A stretch of 64,000 bases of DNA from Pseudeuparius sepicola (Eukaryota; Arthropoda; Insecta; Coleoptera; Anthribidae): contig OY987307.1 in the NCBI GenBank assembly GCA_963920635.1, positions 16,135,735 through 16,199,734 on the forward strand, in the 5' to 3' direction. The translations under genes and the position numbers were made by a program. Below, one piece after another: positions 51,311 to 62,675 of the stretch (positions within the stretch are counted from its first letter, which is position 1; the number at the start of each line of letters is the position of its first letter). The notes beneath the pieces are model-generated. The model ran no database searches. It saw only the letters and a program-made list of their open reading frames with translations, and had not been told where the DNA came from.

Positions 51311-53121
51311 TTAATCGTTTATAAAAAAGGTACATTAAACTCAAATGCCGACGCCCTCTCACGTATCAGACTTAATATGCACGAAACCCAATCCGTAATA
51401 AACAATCCCGGCGACATCAACGTAGAATCATATGAGTTTCTTAGAAACTACGCGGAGAACCCGGACAATTTCATTATCCCTGACATAAACGAAGACAACA
51501 CCCAGAACATGACTTCTACACAGACACCGACTAATGTTACACGTCCCTTGAACCCGAAACCGAAGATAGTCATACACTCTGATATTCAAATAAAACCGCC
51601 CGATAAACGAAAACCTCAATCACCTATCGAAATCAATAGTAGTGATGACGAAACAGCACATTCCCTGTCTAAAGAAATTAGTAATGACGGATTACCCATA
51701 TTAGACGAAATTATAAATAATAAAACCAATCAGATACTAGTATTCAAAACAAATTCCGATACAATTTCTGTAGAACAAGAAACTTACCTCCACCAAAAAA
51801 TATTTACCCTCAAAATACCTCTCAACTGTAATGATCAAGATATTTTAAATTTTCTAAAAGAATATTTAAAACCAAATACGACTTACCACGTCTTCTTTAA
51901 AAATCCAGAATTCAGCTTAAAATTCTCTAATGTATATTCCGAACATTTTAATCATTTAGGACCAAAATTAATTAAATGTACGAAATTAATCAACACTATC
52001 AAAGATCGCGAAGAACAGTTAATGTTAATAAAAAAACCACCATTTAGGTAAGACAAACCACCGCGGTATTCAAGAAACCTTGCAATATCTCAAAAGAAAT
52101 TATTTCTGGATTAACATGAAAACCGATATCACCAAATTTATAAACGAGTGCGAAATTTGCAATAAAACGAAATATGGTAGAAATCCCCCTTACGTACCCC
52201 TTGTCCTAACAGAGACAGCGTCCCGACCTTTCCAAATTATTCACGTCGATGTATTTTATTATGATTCCAAAAATTATTTGACTCTGGTAGACGCTTTTTC
52301 AAAATTTGCGCAAGCAATACAAATTCCAGCAAAATCAGCTATCAATATATGCGATGCATTAGTGACATACTTTACATGTTTCGGCACCCCTCCCTAAACA
52401 TTTTATATTAGACAACGGTAAAGAATTCAACAATGAAACTGTCAAAGAACTTTTGAAAATGCACAAAATTAGTATCCATTTTACGACACCTGGTCACCAC
52501 GAGTCTAACAACATAGTAGAAAGATTTCATTCAACTATAATAGAACACTTACGTATTTTAAAAGAGTCTCACCCCAATGAAAACGATTTAATGAACTACG
52601 CCGTTTTAGGATATAATTTTTCTATTCACAGTACTACAAATTTCACCCCTTTCGAATTAATTTACGGTCACACCGATACTCGAAATCCTGAAATATTCAA
52701 CACAAAAGACTTTTACACCGATTATGTCGAAAACCACAACAACAAACTAAAATATGTCTATTCTGAGGTCAAAGGAAAGGTCGATTATAAGAAAACAAAA
52801 ATAATATCTAGATTAAATAAAAATGGCAACGAGAACCCAAATTTTAAAATTAACCAAAAAGTTTACAAAAAGAATCATTTAAACCGAAACAAGAAAAATA
52901 ATAAATTTTTAGGTCCTTATACTATTATTGAGATTTTAGAACACAACAAAGTTAAAATTCAAAGTAACAAAACTAATAAAACTGAAATTGTGCACATCAA
53001 AGAATTAAAATCACCCCCTTCATTGTTACAGAGAGAAGATGTTCAACATTCTGCTGACATCATCTATATTAACGAGCCTAGTACTAGCTCAGGAAGTCAA
53101 AATTTCCAAAATAACAAATAA
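51311..53121 (+). pseudogene. Errantivirus-like pol linker and integrase, broken
   Basis: NSNADALSRI lies at 51341-51370. The linker frame is 51377-52051. The integrase zinc region (CEICNKTKYG) and first core Asp (IHVDVFYYD) lie in the frame of 52080-52397. The second Asp (LDNGKEFNNE) and Glu (NNIVERFHST) are near 52410-52525, beyond a further frameshift; the frame of 52453-53121 runs through the C-terminal domain. Two or more indels. Confidence 0.8.
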
Positions 53122-54715
53122 TCCCGGTATTTACCGTTCAAATTAGGCGAAGCCAGAATAATTAATAACAAACACATTTTTCTTTACAACGTAGATCTCC
53201 AAGCAATAAAAAGTCAGATATATGGAATTAATAAACTTTTTCAAAAATTAAACTCCTCCATCAAAGTAGAGAAAATCGAAACAAAATATTCTTCTATTCA
53301 AAATGCTCAAAATGACTATGAAAATTTACTTCCAATCATATCAGAAATAAATCAAAAATTTGAAAATATAAATTTTTATAATTCAAAAAATTCTAGAACG
53401 AAACGCGGCCTAATTAACCGGAACCATTCACAAATGGCTTTTCGGCACGTTAGATGCCAACGATGGATTAAAATATGACAATGCCATCAAAATTTTAAAA
53501 TCGAATCAACAAAAAATCGTCAATGACCTAAATTCTCAATTATCCCTATCGAAACAATTGATTCAAAAGTATTAAAAAACAATAGAAGATATCGATAAAA
53601 ATCAAAAGAAAATTTCCAACTGCATATTAGAAGTGAAAAATATCATAAACAATAAAACTGGTGAATTTTATGAATACATAACCTTCAAATCAATAATTGA
53701 TCAAATTTTCATGAATGCAAACGTTGTTACTTTATTAGAAGGTATTGAAAACGCAATCACATTTTCAAAATTACACGTAGCTCATCCGGACATACTGACA
53801 AAGGAAAATCTAAAAGAAATTTTAAACGAACTTCTTACTTATTATGACATTTCAGAAATATTAAAAATTGACATAGATACATGGTATTCTTTAATTCAGA
53901 CAAACTGTCACTTTTCAAATGATGATATTGTATTTGCTTTGGAAATACCAATCGTTTATCCCGAAACATTTGAATATTTTCACCTTTTTCCGATCCCATC
54001 CAACGAAAATAAAATAATTATTCCACACAAACCCTACATGGCTCTAGAAGACAAAAGACATCAGTACATTGGCAAAGCCTGCGTAAAAACAGAACAAATC
54101 TACCTATGCACCCACGAAGAAATCAACAATAACGACGATTGTGTATCAACGATCATCGGAGGCGAGCCACAACATTGCGAACAAATTCCCGTTCTACCAC
54201 CAAACTTCCTAATTAACAAAATCAACCAAGAATATATCATCGTCATCAGCAAAGAAGAAATCAAGATTAAAACAAAATGTACGGATGAACAAATAAGTTT
54301 AATACAAGGAACTAATATAATACAGATACCACGAAATTGTAACATGGAGTATAAAAACTACAAATTTACAAATCAAGAAAATTATCTCAAAGGAAGACCA
54401 GTCATATTGCCCAAAATTCAAGACCAGTCATCAATCAAGAAAAACTCAAAAAGAAACCCGCTTCAATTGGAAAATATACGACTAGAAGATTTGCACGCTT
54501 TGGAAAAACAAATACAAGCATCGAACCCACTTTCTATCGAAGATTTTCAAAATTTAAATCAAACTAACTGGATACTTTGGATCATCGTTGGAGTCATTTT
54601 ACTAATCATTATCACATATGGAATCTACAAATTCAAAACAAAGAAAATTAATATAAAATTAGAGGAAAAAGAAAAAGCCACCACTTCAGTATTCTTCAAT
54701 GAAGTTCTCGCTTAG
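53122..54715 (+). pseudogene. Errantivirus-like envelope, broken
   Basis: The region encodes an F-like envelope of the gypsy/baculovirus type in at least two frames. A furin-like RTKR site is at about 53396-53407, and the reading frame is lost a few codons later. The last frame (53633-54715, 360 codons) contains six or more Cys (AKAC, YLCT, DDCVST, QHCEQ) and one membrane segment near its C-terminus (WIIVGVILLIIITYGI), followed by a basic cytoplasmic tail. In active relatives this protein mediates cell entry; here it is interrupted by frameshifts and a stop near 53572. Confidence 0.75.
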
Positions 54716-54723
54716 AGGGGAGG

Positions 54724-54924
54724 AGTTACGTCTACGAAACCCGCTGACTCAACAGCAACCAGAAGCCGTCGCCGCATCAGCTCCTAAAAGTTATAAATCT
54801 TGTAAGAACATCATTTCTGTGTGATTATTCTCTGTAACTTTGCCGAATAAAGTTGTTCTCTTGTCAAACCAAAAAAAAAACACATTTTTTTAAAAATTCG
54901 TTAACTAGCTCCCGTAAGTTAACT
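54724..54924 (+). repeat. Right LTR of the errantivirus-like element
   Basis: 201 bp. Matches 48185-48382 with about two base changes and A/T-run length differences. Directly preceded by the polypurine tract at 54714-54723. Confidence 0.85.
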
Positions 54925-55154
54925 CACTAATATATTTATCAGCAGCATTTAAAAATGCAATTATATCTTGAAAATTTGGTTTAGATACTGGTTTTTTAAA
55001 ACCATATTGCAACAAATTTCGAGAAATTAGAATATCAAATAAATTATTATTCATAATAATAATAAATTTCACAGTAGCACTAGCGCCAATAAATTGCTTC
55101 ATTTGTAATTCTTTTTCACAAAATTCCAAAGCTACTGCAACACTTTCACTAAAT
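54925..55154 (-). pseudogene. P-element-like transposase, middle segment
   Basis: Minus strand: ALEFCEKELQMKQFIGASAT, then VKFIIIMNNNLFDILISRNLL and the NAADKYIS region. These are conserved in P-element/THAP9 transposases. Its right edge is the CACTAAAT duplication of the 7.5-kb insertion and its left edge the CACT duplication of the provirus. Removing both insertions would place it between 62676 onward and 48184 backward without loss of frame at either join. Confidence 0.82.
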
Positions 55155-55327
55155 CGTTGATTGAAGAAGGGGAAGATATCCTCCCTTAGGGTGGCATGCG
55201 AATATGATCCTTATGGTCTGTCTGTCACATTCCCACTTGTTACTAAATGTTTCTGTCTCGTTCTCTTACATTTCACCGACACGCGTCCGTACGGTGGCGC
55301 CAAATTCCGAAACCACCATTCGAGTCG

Positions 55328-55357
55328 GTCGATGGAGAAAGGAATCTTCAATCAACG
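55328..55357. other. P-type footprint-like scar, copy f (degenerate)
   Basis: GTCGATGGAGAAAGGAATC joined to TTCAATCAACG. Ends match the P-type termini but the flanks show no clean duplication, so it may instead be a subterminal motif. Confidence 0.4.
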
Positions 55358-55808
55358 GTTCGGGCAAAAGGTCACTCCATCGACGACGGAAGAGCGCAGA
55401 AAACTACGCGGTCAGCGCACCGCCACCTATGGACAAGGCCATATAACTACTGTCGTCCGACGCGACGACGTCCAGCTGTTTTTGTTTTTGATCTGTATCT
55501 GTTCCTCGTTTTCCTCGTTTACTTATTTTTATTTCCACTTATATTATCGTTACTGGGTAATCTGTGATTGTTATTACGTGTATTTGGTGGATACAGTAGT
55601 GTGCAGAGGACCAGTGGTGTTCTAGTCCGATAATTAGTGTGTGCCTATCAAAAACATTTCATGTTTTGAGCCATCAGATAAAGGATACCTAAATACGGAG
55701 GTTAGGAAGTGAAAGTGTGTTTTGTTGTATACAGAGACTTGCCATCAAGGCAAGTCTCTGGTTGTATGTATAATATCAAAATGGGTGTTTTCTTGTGTTT
55801 TCTCAGCC

Positions 55809-55996
55809 ATGCCCGAGAAGTGTTGTGTCCCAAATTCGTCGATGAAGGAACGAATTAATCGACGCCCAAATTGCCTAACCTAACCGAGCCAAAGCCAAAA
55901 GTGTCCGTTTTTGCCTTTCCTAAGGATCCGGTTTTGAGCGCAAAATGGGTGCAGGCCATAAAAAGGGCTGACTTTGTAGTCAAGAAACATTCTAAG
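55809..55996 (+). pseudogene. THAP-domain first exon of a P-like transposase, scarred
   Basis: ATG at 55809 opens MPEKCCVPN, the THAP start. A 28-bp scar plus its 8-bp duplication (36 bp, 12 codons) is inserted here. After the scar the frame reaches a stop through a separate small indel. The THAP body is readable in the neighbouring frame as VSVFAFPKDPVLSAKWVQAI and FVVKKHSKV, ending at a good donor AAG|GTAAGT (55997). The downstream exons with the CxxH and AVPTIF-box are not found. Confidence 0.7.
55837..55864. other. P-type excision-footprint-like scar, copy c
   Basis: A 28-bp segment starting CGTCGATGAAGGAA and ending TTAATCGACG, flanked by exact 8-bp CCCAAATT (55829-55836 and 55865-55872). 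It splits a THAP exon at its second conserved Cys region. Confidence 0.8.
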
Positions 55997-56104
55997 GTAA
56001 GTTACATGTTACATTTTTATATATTTTTCATAAAGCTTTGGGTTATTGTAGGTCTGTGAACAACACTTTTAACACAAGACATTGAAAGGGAGATTACGTG
56101 TGTT

Positions 56105-56126
56105 CGTCGATGGTCCTCAATCAACG
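56105..56126. other. P-type excision-footprint-like scar, copy b
   Basis: A 22-bp segment starting CGTCGATGG and ending CAATCAACG, flanked by exact GTGTGTT (56098-56104 and 56127-56133). Confidence 0.7.
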
Positions 56127-56217
56127 GTGTGTTGTAGAATCGACTGGTGAAACTTTACGTGCACCCAGGGTTGCCACCCGTCCCGTATTTCAAGGGACAG
56201 TCCCGTATTTAAGTAAA

Positions 56218-56889
56218 GGAAGTGGCTATTTATACGTCCGACGGATACAAACGTCAGTATACGTCTTGCGCTCTCATTGGCGGGCTGAGTCACGTGACTT
56301 CTTTGGACGTGCATTTAACTCCGTACACGTCCGAAGCCGAAGTAAACTAATTTTAGATACGTCGGAAGTGCATTTTTCTCAAGCATCTTTGCAATAAGGA
56401 GCGTATGCACTGCTCCTTTTTGGGGGATAGACGCTGCCGTATGAAAAAAGAAGTGGTAATAATTTCCAATGGTGTAACCCACCCCCGATTTTCTTGAAAT
56501 TTTGGCTAGGTAGGTACCCCGTATTTTCGCCCGATGCGATGTTCGGCGTTGTAACCCACCCCCGATTTTCTTGAAATTGTGGCTACCCCCGACATTCGGC
56601 GCGGTGCCGAATGTCGGGTGGATTACATCATTGTAAATAATAAAATAACCACTTCATTTTTCATTCCGCAGCGCCCATCGCAGAAAAAGTAGGGCATACG
56701 CAATACAAAATGAGACAAGATAAGGTCTGAATAATCTCGGACATCATCCAATCGACTTAGTAAACAAGCCGATTCATAATCCATCGAACGGTAGAAGTAA
56801 GGTTATGTGTCACGTGACTCAATCGACCAATGAGAGCGCAAGACGTATACTGACGTTTGTATCCGTCGGACGTATAAATAGCCACTTCC
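56218..56889. mobile_element. MULE-type foldback element, second well-preserved copy
   Basis: Same GGAAGTGGCTATTTATACG termini as 30283-31042. Flanked by exact 9-bp TTAAGTAAA (56209-56217 and 56890-56898). Inserted into a repeat containing TCCCGTATTT words. Confidence 0.88.
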
Positions 56890-56898
56890 TTAAGTAAA

Positions 56899-57546
56899 AT
56901 GTCCCGTGTCCCGGCAAACATTCATACGGGACGCTATAAATCCCGTATTTTCAAAATTTAAGGTGAAAAATTAAAAATGTTACATGAGAACGGCATTTGC
57001 ACAATCACCACCATCTAGAGTCCAAGCCGCGACTCACATGTGAACACAAAATTTACTAAATTATAGTCCTTCATGCCTTCATTGGCGCCACACTACAATT
57101 TTCGTAAATGTAAATTTCTTGTGTGTTATGTGATACATCACAAAAAATGTTCTGTGATTTCTTTTTATTTTTAAAGGATTTATTTATTTTTGGTTAGTCG
57201 TGATTAGCCAGCCATGATAATTTGTTTTTGGAAGTTTATCCCTCCAAGAAAAAAAAAACAAAAAATGTTCTGTTTTTTTTTATTTTTAAAGAATCTATTT
57301 AGTTTAGTTTCATAATTTGTTTTGTTTTGTTTTTGTGTTATCTTCAAGAAAAAACAAAAACAAAAAAGTAGTGGTTTTCTTTTATTCCTTTTCATTGGCC
57401 TTTTTCAGTAAAACATTTTGTAGCCCCCCTCCCCCCCCCCCCCCCGAACGCCCGTCACGTCCCGTATTTTAAAATTAAAAAGGTGGCAACCCTGCGTGCA
57501 CCTTTAAAAATTCCACGTTTAGCTAAAGGTTTTAAATTTTTTAAAT
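56899..57546. other. Repeat-like AT-rich stretch with a poly-C run
   Basis: TCCCGTATTT/CCCGTC words recur at 56161-56217 and 56930-57480, suggesting one interrupted repeat. A poly-C tract lies at about 57427-57444. No gene. Confidence 0.4.
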
Positions 57547-58026
57547 GGTAATTATGGAGCATAGTGTATGCACCGCCCGATTTTCTTGAAATTTTGGCTA
57601 CCCCCCTATTTTCGAGGTCCCTGAACACGAATCTGACCTCAGTGTTTTGAGGTCGGACATAGTTTCCGAGAAAATGAATTTTCAAATTTCCTTTTGACGC
57701 CCCACTTTCTCACGGTAATATTTGGTTATAATCGAGATGAATTTAGCTCAAATTGATCACCACCATATTTTGCGCCTTCTGCAGCATAGGGTGGTGATCA
57801 GTTTAAGCTGCGTACACTAAAAATTTATCTGGATTATAACCACAAATGTCGCCGTGAAAAATGGGGTGTCGGGTGTCAAAAGGAAATTTGAAAATTCATT
57901 TTCTCGGAAACTACGTCCGGCCTCAAAAAACTGAGGTTAGATTCTTGGTCAGGGACCTCGAAAATAGGTGGGTAGCCAAAATTTCAAGAAAATCGGGCGG
58001 TGCATACACTACGTTCCATAATTACC
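57547..58026. repeat. GGTAATTATGGA-family foldback, copy 2
   Basis: GGTAATTATGGAGC...AGTGTATGC at the left is inverted at the right end. Arms include GTCCCTGAACACGAATCTGA on the left and its diverged inverse on the right. Related to 43874-44255. Confidence 0.7.
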
Positions 58027-59123
58027 TCAAAAATTTGTTATATTGCCTAGTGGGATAGTCGCTGGTTGAAGGCGAAAGGAAGCGAAGGAAGGGTCACATG
58101 TAGAGTAGTCACTGAAATGTTTATTCTCGTAATAATTTTTTTGTTGTGATATTTTTATTGTTGAATTGTCATTTATTAAATAACTTAAATTATTGCTCTA
58201 TTAAAATATTTTTGTGTTCCACAAATTAGTTGCTAAGTTATGTTTGAAATTGTAGTAGTATTTTACCTGGACACAAAAAAACGACAAACTTTGCAGAAGT
58301 TTCAGTTATTAAGTGTTTTTAAGATGCTAGTTGAACGTAAATAAAAATCGTTGGTATCGTACTGTCATGCTTGAAGATGTGCCTCAAAATGCATAGCTAA
58401 TATTAATATTATCTATTATACAGTGAATAAAAAATGCGAAAGTGTGATTTTTCTTCTTTTGAATAGGTGACTGAATTCATATTTGACATTTTCTTGGGAT
58501 TCCAAACAACTTTTCTTAGTGCTATACTGCTGTAGTTCTAAAAATAAGAGTACTTTACTCTTGAGGAATTTTCATATTTTTCAACCTTCCCTGTATACGA
58601 ATAGAAATTTTAAAATTTTTACAGGTCGATTTTGAGTTTAAGCACAAGCACTAACTTTTATCAAGAATAATTTGTTTTGAGAAACTTCAAATAAAGAAAA
58701 TTCCCATTTGTGTTCAACTTTCTGTCATTATCATTATTATCTCGAAAACAGGGCGGTATTGGAAAGTTATACCGTAAAATAGTCTTAAGACACTGTATAC
58801 AGGGCGTAACTGAACTGATGGTCAAAAATGAAACCACGTATTCTTGGAGTCAAAATAAGGACACTTCATATATTTTTTTCTTCTACGGGCCTTAGTTTTT
58901 TTTTATACAGAGCATAGAAGTTTAGAGAAAAATACACGTATTTTTTAGTATCTCTAGAATTATACGAGATAGTTTTTTCAGTCACATGATCGGATGAGCC
59001 GTCGAACTTAAGGTTGAAATGAAGCTTCTGAGGCTCACACTTGCAGTTACAGGGTGTTATTAGAATTTATTACTTCAGAAAAATGTTTAACAAAAAGTAT
59101 CTCTTAGTATTTTTTCATATTCG

Positions 59124-59151
59124 CAGCCGATGGAGGAAGGGAACAATGACG
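59124..59151. other. P-type footprint-like scar, copy g (degenerate)
   Basis: Contains CCGATGGAGGAAGG and ends AATGACG, at a length like copy d. No flanking duplication is visible. Confidence 0.3.
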
Positions 59152-59459
59152 TATCTGTTCTCCAAAGTTCTACATCAACGCTTTGATACCTTTAATCCTT
59201 GTTTATAATAGGTATATAATCAAAGTTTATATCGTCGATTCTCAAACAACGGAATATACCTATAATATTATCTTCATGTTTTGTTATTCGATTATCTATG
59301 TGATATAGGTACTGAAGTAGCATACCTAGTAAAGCATATCGTTTATTATACACAATATTTCATAAGCAGAAGTATTAACACTGACATACCTAAGCATAAA
59401 AAATATGATGTCTAGCTAAATTTATATAGTTGTCATTCATACAGAAAATTTGGTTTAGA

Positions 59460-59483
59460 CGTCGACGGAAGATTCAATCAACG
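59460..59483. other. P-type footprint-like scar, copy e
   Basis: CGTCGACGGAAG joined to ATTCAATCAACG. Flanks GGTTTAGA and GGTTACAG are only partly alike, so the duplication has decayed or never existed. Confidence 0.5.
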
Positions 59484-61141
59484 GGTTACAGCATAAATAA
59501 TATAACAAAACTTTAACGAAAAAATTAAAACCGACTTCAAAAATTTGCCCGTATGCACATTTCAACTAAAATTTTAGAAATATTTTTCTCTTTCTAAATT
59601 GAGTTACCTTTGGATTTGGTGACAGTCAAGGCAAAGAATTTACATCTATTTACATATGAATACATCATATCCTACATACATCATAACCAGGGCCCCCATG
59701 GGTGACCCCCCCGGCAGGGCGCCAAACGTTGGTCCACCCTGTACTTAAAACTTATAGCTTTTTTTTAATGTTTGTTTCATACTTTACTTTTTGTAATATT
59801 TTTTATAATTTTTATATAACTGATCAACTTATTTTTTATATACAGGATGATTATTTTAGAACTATACCACCGCGATTTTCTCACTTATTTTGCGTCCTAC
59901 AATAAAAAAATCGTGAAGAAACAAAAATGTGGCAATTTTGGACAGCTAAGTGGTGCTGCAAAAGAAATCGGCAGCCATAGCCAACTTGACGCGCAATATA
60001 AAAAATACCTCAAATTGAGCAAAACAATTTAATAGCCCTAGCATATTTATTTTAAGAGATAGAGGAAAACAATTATATTGAAAATTGATGGCACTAAGAA
60101 GCTTTATGCAACTGGGTACTCAGATAGTTTCAGAAAATTACACAGGGTGTTCGGCTCTCTTGAGGCTATGCATTTTTTGTTTATTTCTTATTAAGCGATT
60201 TTCTCGGTTATTTTAGGCCGCACAGAAAATAGATAAGAAAATAAAATATGGCAATTTTGGCCAGCCAGGTGACGTTAAAAAAGAAATGGGCCTCCATGCC
60301 CAATTTTTCGCGCTGTGCTAAAAAAACTTCAAATCTACAAAAATGTTCATGCCCTCAAGAAGCCGAAGACCCTATGTAATTTGTTAAAACCCAATTAAAA
60401 GTTACCACCTGGTACCAAATTTTGGATAGATGGGCCTACCTACTTTGTTTTTCTCACTCTTTCCTTTTTCTAACGCGCTAAAGTGGCTTCTAAATACAAG
60501 GTATCGAAAAATTTTATGAGAAAAAGTTGTTTAGAATTAAAACTTACTGCCGTGTACCAAATTTTGAGACAATCAGCCTACTTAATTTTTTCATTTTTTC
60601 TTTAGCGCCTTACAAAAAGAAGTGGGAAAACAAAGTAGGCCGATCTTTCCAAAATTTTGTACCCTGGGGTAATTTTAATTGGGAACAACTTTTCTTAATG
60701 AATTTTTTTTTATCTTTAAAGGAAAAGGCACTTCACCTACAATGAAAATAAATAAATGGTCGCTGTCGACGCCATCTTGATTTTTCAAAAACGAAAATAT
60801 GCTAAAAATTAGTTTCCAGTCATTAGTCAAGCAAATCAGAACCACAAACAATCAAATTTAAACGCGAAATTTTTTTCTTTTACACATATTGGCTCACTTA
60901 TCCTGGGCCACCCTGTATATTGTAAACAGCCAGTATTTGTTTTTTTTAAATTTATGTACCTGTGGCTTTGTGTTAAATTTTATTTTTGTTATATTAGTTG
61001 ATCACAAATTCTTTTTTGTTTCCCTTGGGTGGTATTTATTGGTTAAAAGCATGAACTAGATCAATAATTCTAACAAAATCATAAGTTGATTAAACTACAA
61101 AACTTGACAGTTGCATATTATAGGTAAAAAATAGCTAGGTA

Positions 61142-62018
61142 CAGGGGCGGATGGGCTTTACCTAGCCAGCCCGGGCATTTGTCTCCCAAGCGGCCCCTAA
61201 ATGTCTCATTTGGCTTTAGATTTTTCTTTTCTTAATTATTATTATAATAACAATTAAAAAAAAAGTAGATAATGTATTTTTTTAATAAAACAAAATATAC
61301 ATGTTTTATGAAAACATAAATAAAATCATAACTCTCGTAAAACAAATAAAACTTTTTTCTCTAAATATAATAAGATATAAAAATAACAAAACATTCAGAA
61401 GCGTAGAAGGACCACACCGTTATTTTATTTTTATTCAATTCGAAATTCCGACTTTTAAAGTCGAAGGCCTACTTTGAAGTCGAAATTCCGACTTTATAAA
61501 GTCGAAATTCCGACTTTTTACTCAAAATTTCGACTTTGAAATTCGAAATCCGACTTTGAACTCGAAATTCCGACATTGAACTCGAAGTTTCGACTTTATG
61601 AACTTCCAACTTTCAAAGCCGAAGTTCAAAGTCAAAATTTTGAGTTCAAAATCGGCATTTCGACTTCAAAGTTGGACTGCGACTTTAAAAGTCGAAATTT
61701 CGAGTTCAATAAAAATAAAATAATGGTGTGCCCCTTCTACGTTTCCGTAAAACACGTAAAGAAATAATAGAACAAAAAATAACAAAACAAAAATAATTAA
61801 TTATGGCCAGTTGCACCGTCCTATCTTAAATTAACTACCTACTTACAACAATTATTGTAACAATGATTGCCTTTTGTTTTGTCAAGTAGTTAAGACGTCT
61901 TAAAATTTAAGATGCGATGGCCGGTGAGCCTTCGAGCCTGCGGCGGCCCTCCGGGGCCCTTCGAACGACCGGCCCACCGGACATTTGCCCGGTGTCCCGG
62001 TGGTCCCATCCGCCCCTG
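61142..62018. mobile_element. hAT-type MITE, 877 bp
   Basis: Ends CAGGGGCGGATGGG and its inverse CCCATCCGCCCCTG. Flanked by exact 8-bp GCTAGGTA (61134-61141 and 62019-62026), the hAT rule. The interior contains an array of TCGAAATTCCGACTTT units. No transposase. Confidence 0.88.
61438..61712. repeat. Degenerate palindromic tandem array (TCGAAATTCCGACTTT)
   Basis: About a dozen units of 16-22 bp, mostly TCGAAATTCCGACTTT or its inverse, so the array can fold on itself. Lies inside the hAT-type MITE. Confidence 0.75.
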
Positions 62019-62098
62019 GCTAGGTACCTAACTACTGTCCCGGTTTTCGTCAGCCCCAGGAGTTGGTCACCTTGTTGTATATGAATATTAGGTATAAC

Positions 62099-62126
62099 CG
62101 TCGATGGAGGAAGGAATCAATCAACG
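62099..62126. other. P-type excision-footprint-like scar, copy d
   Basis: CGTCGATGGAGGAAGGAATC joined to AATCAACG (28 bp). Flanks GTATAAC (62092-62098) and TTATAAC (62127-62133) match at six of seven positions. Confidence 0.6.
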
Positions 62127-62667
62127 TTATAACTCCATTATAAAAAGATTATTTTAAAAAGACTCGAGACATTTGTCATTAACAATTAATAACGTTACTC
62201 GCTACTTTAAAAAAACCGCCTCCATAGGCAAAGAGGGGGGCGGGGCCGCGGCCGGGCGACTCGAATCGAACGCTGGAATACAAAATCTAAAATATATCTT
62301 CCAGCCATCGATCGATGGCGATGACTCATTCGTACCAGCACAAAAAACGCAAACAACCAAGGTCAAATCAACAGATTTGGCAAGCCGCGAAGCGCGCCAT
62401 CTGCCGAACAAAAGTTCGTCTTGGGAAGCCGCATTACAAGTGCGCAGTGCGCCATCTACCGGACAGAAGCCTCTCTTCCACCTCAACGCCGAGACGTAAT
62501 CCGAGGATGGTGCAAGTGCGCCATCTACCGGACAACCGTGTCGGACTGGGAAGCCTCGTTTCCCCACCGCGAGAAGTATTCGACGGTGGCTCCATCTTCT
62601 TCCGAAGAGTATTGAGTCAGTCGGTATTTCGCATTAGGAAACTAATCTTTACCTTCCTCCATCGACG
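62127..62667. other. Right terminal part of the 7.5-kb insertion with short direct repeats
   Basis: GTGCGCCATCTACCGGACA-type units recur near 62390, 62448 and 62515. Otherwise nothing recognised before the CCATCGACG terminus. Confidence 0.45.
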
Positions 62668-62675
62668 CACTAAAT

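Larger units (their letters stand above)
48185..54924 (+). mobile_element. Errantivirus-like (gypsy with env) endogenous retrovirus, defective
   Basis: LTRs start AGTTAC and end TTAACT, as in insect errantiviruses. Exact 4-bp duplication CACT (48181-48184, 54925-54928). A TGGCGCAGTC primer-binding-type site follows the left LTR, resembling the tRNA-Ser type; polypurine AGAGGGGAGG precedes the right LTR. Gag, protease, deleted RT, RNase H, integrase and env are in order. It interrupts a P-like transposase gene. Several frameshifts and the missing RT core make it replication-incompetent. Confidence 0.9.
58027..61133. other. Gene-poor interior of the 7.5-kb insertion
   Basis: AT-rich. Repeats around 58500-58600 (ACTTTACTCTTG) resemble 25220-25320. 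59890-60650 holds several related pieces with AAAATTTTG/GGCAATTTTGG words. No ORF has a recognisable domain. Confidence 0.4.
55155..62667. mobile_element. 7.5-kb P-family-type insertion with exact 8-bp duplication
   Basis: The left end starts CGTTGATTGAAGAAGG. The right end, read inverted, starts CGTCGATGGAGGAAGG, with 14 of 16 positions matching. CACTAAAT flanks both ends (55147-55154 and 62668-62675). Inverted ends plus an 8-bp duplication are the P-element rule. It carries a THAP first exon (55809-55996) but no transposase catalytic region. Much of its length is made of nested repeats (56218-56889, 57547-58026, 61142-62018) and footprint-like scars. Non-autonomous now. Confidence 0.8.

Noticed and set aside
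57204..57395. 63-aa Phe/Lys-rich ORF
   Set aside because: Generated by A- and T-runs; no start context or motif.
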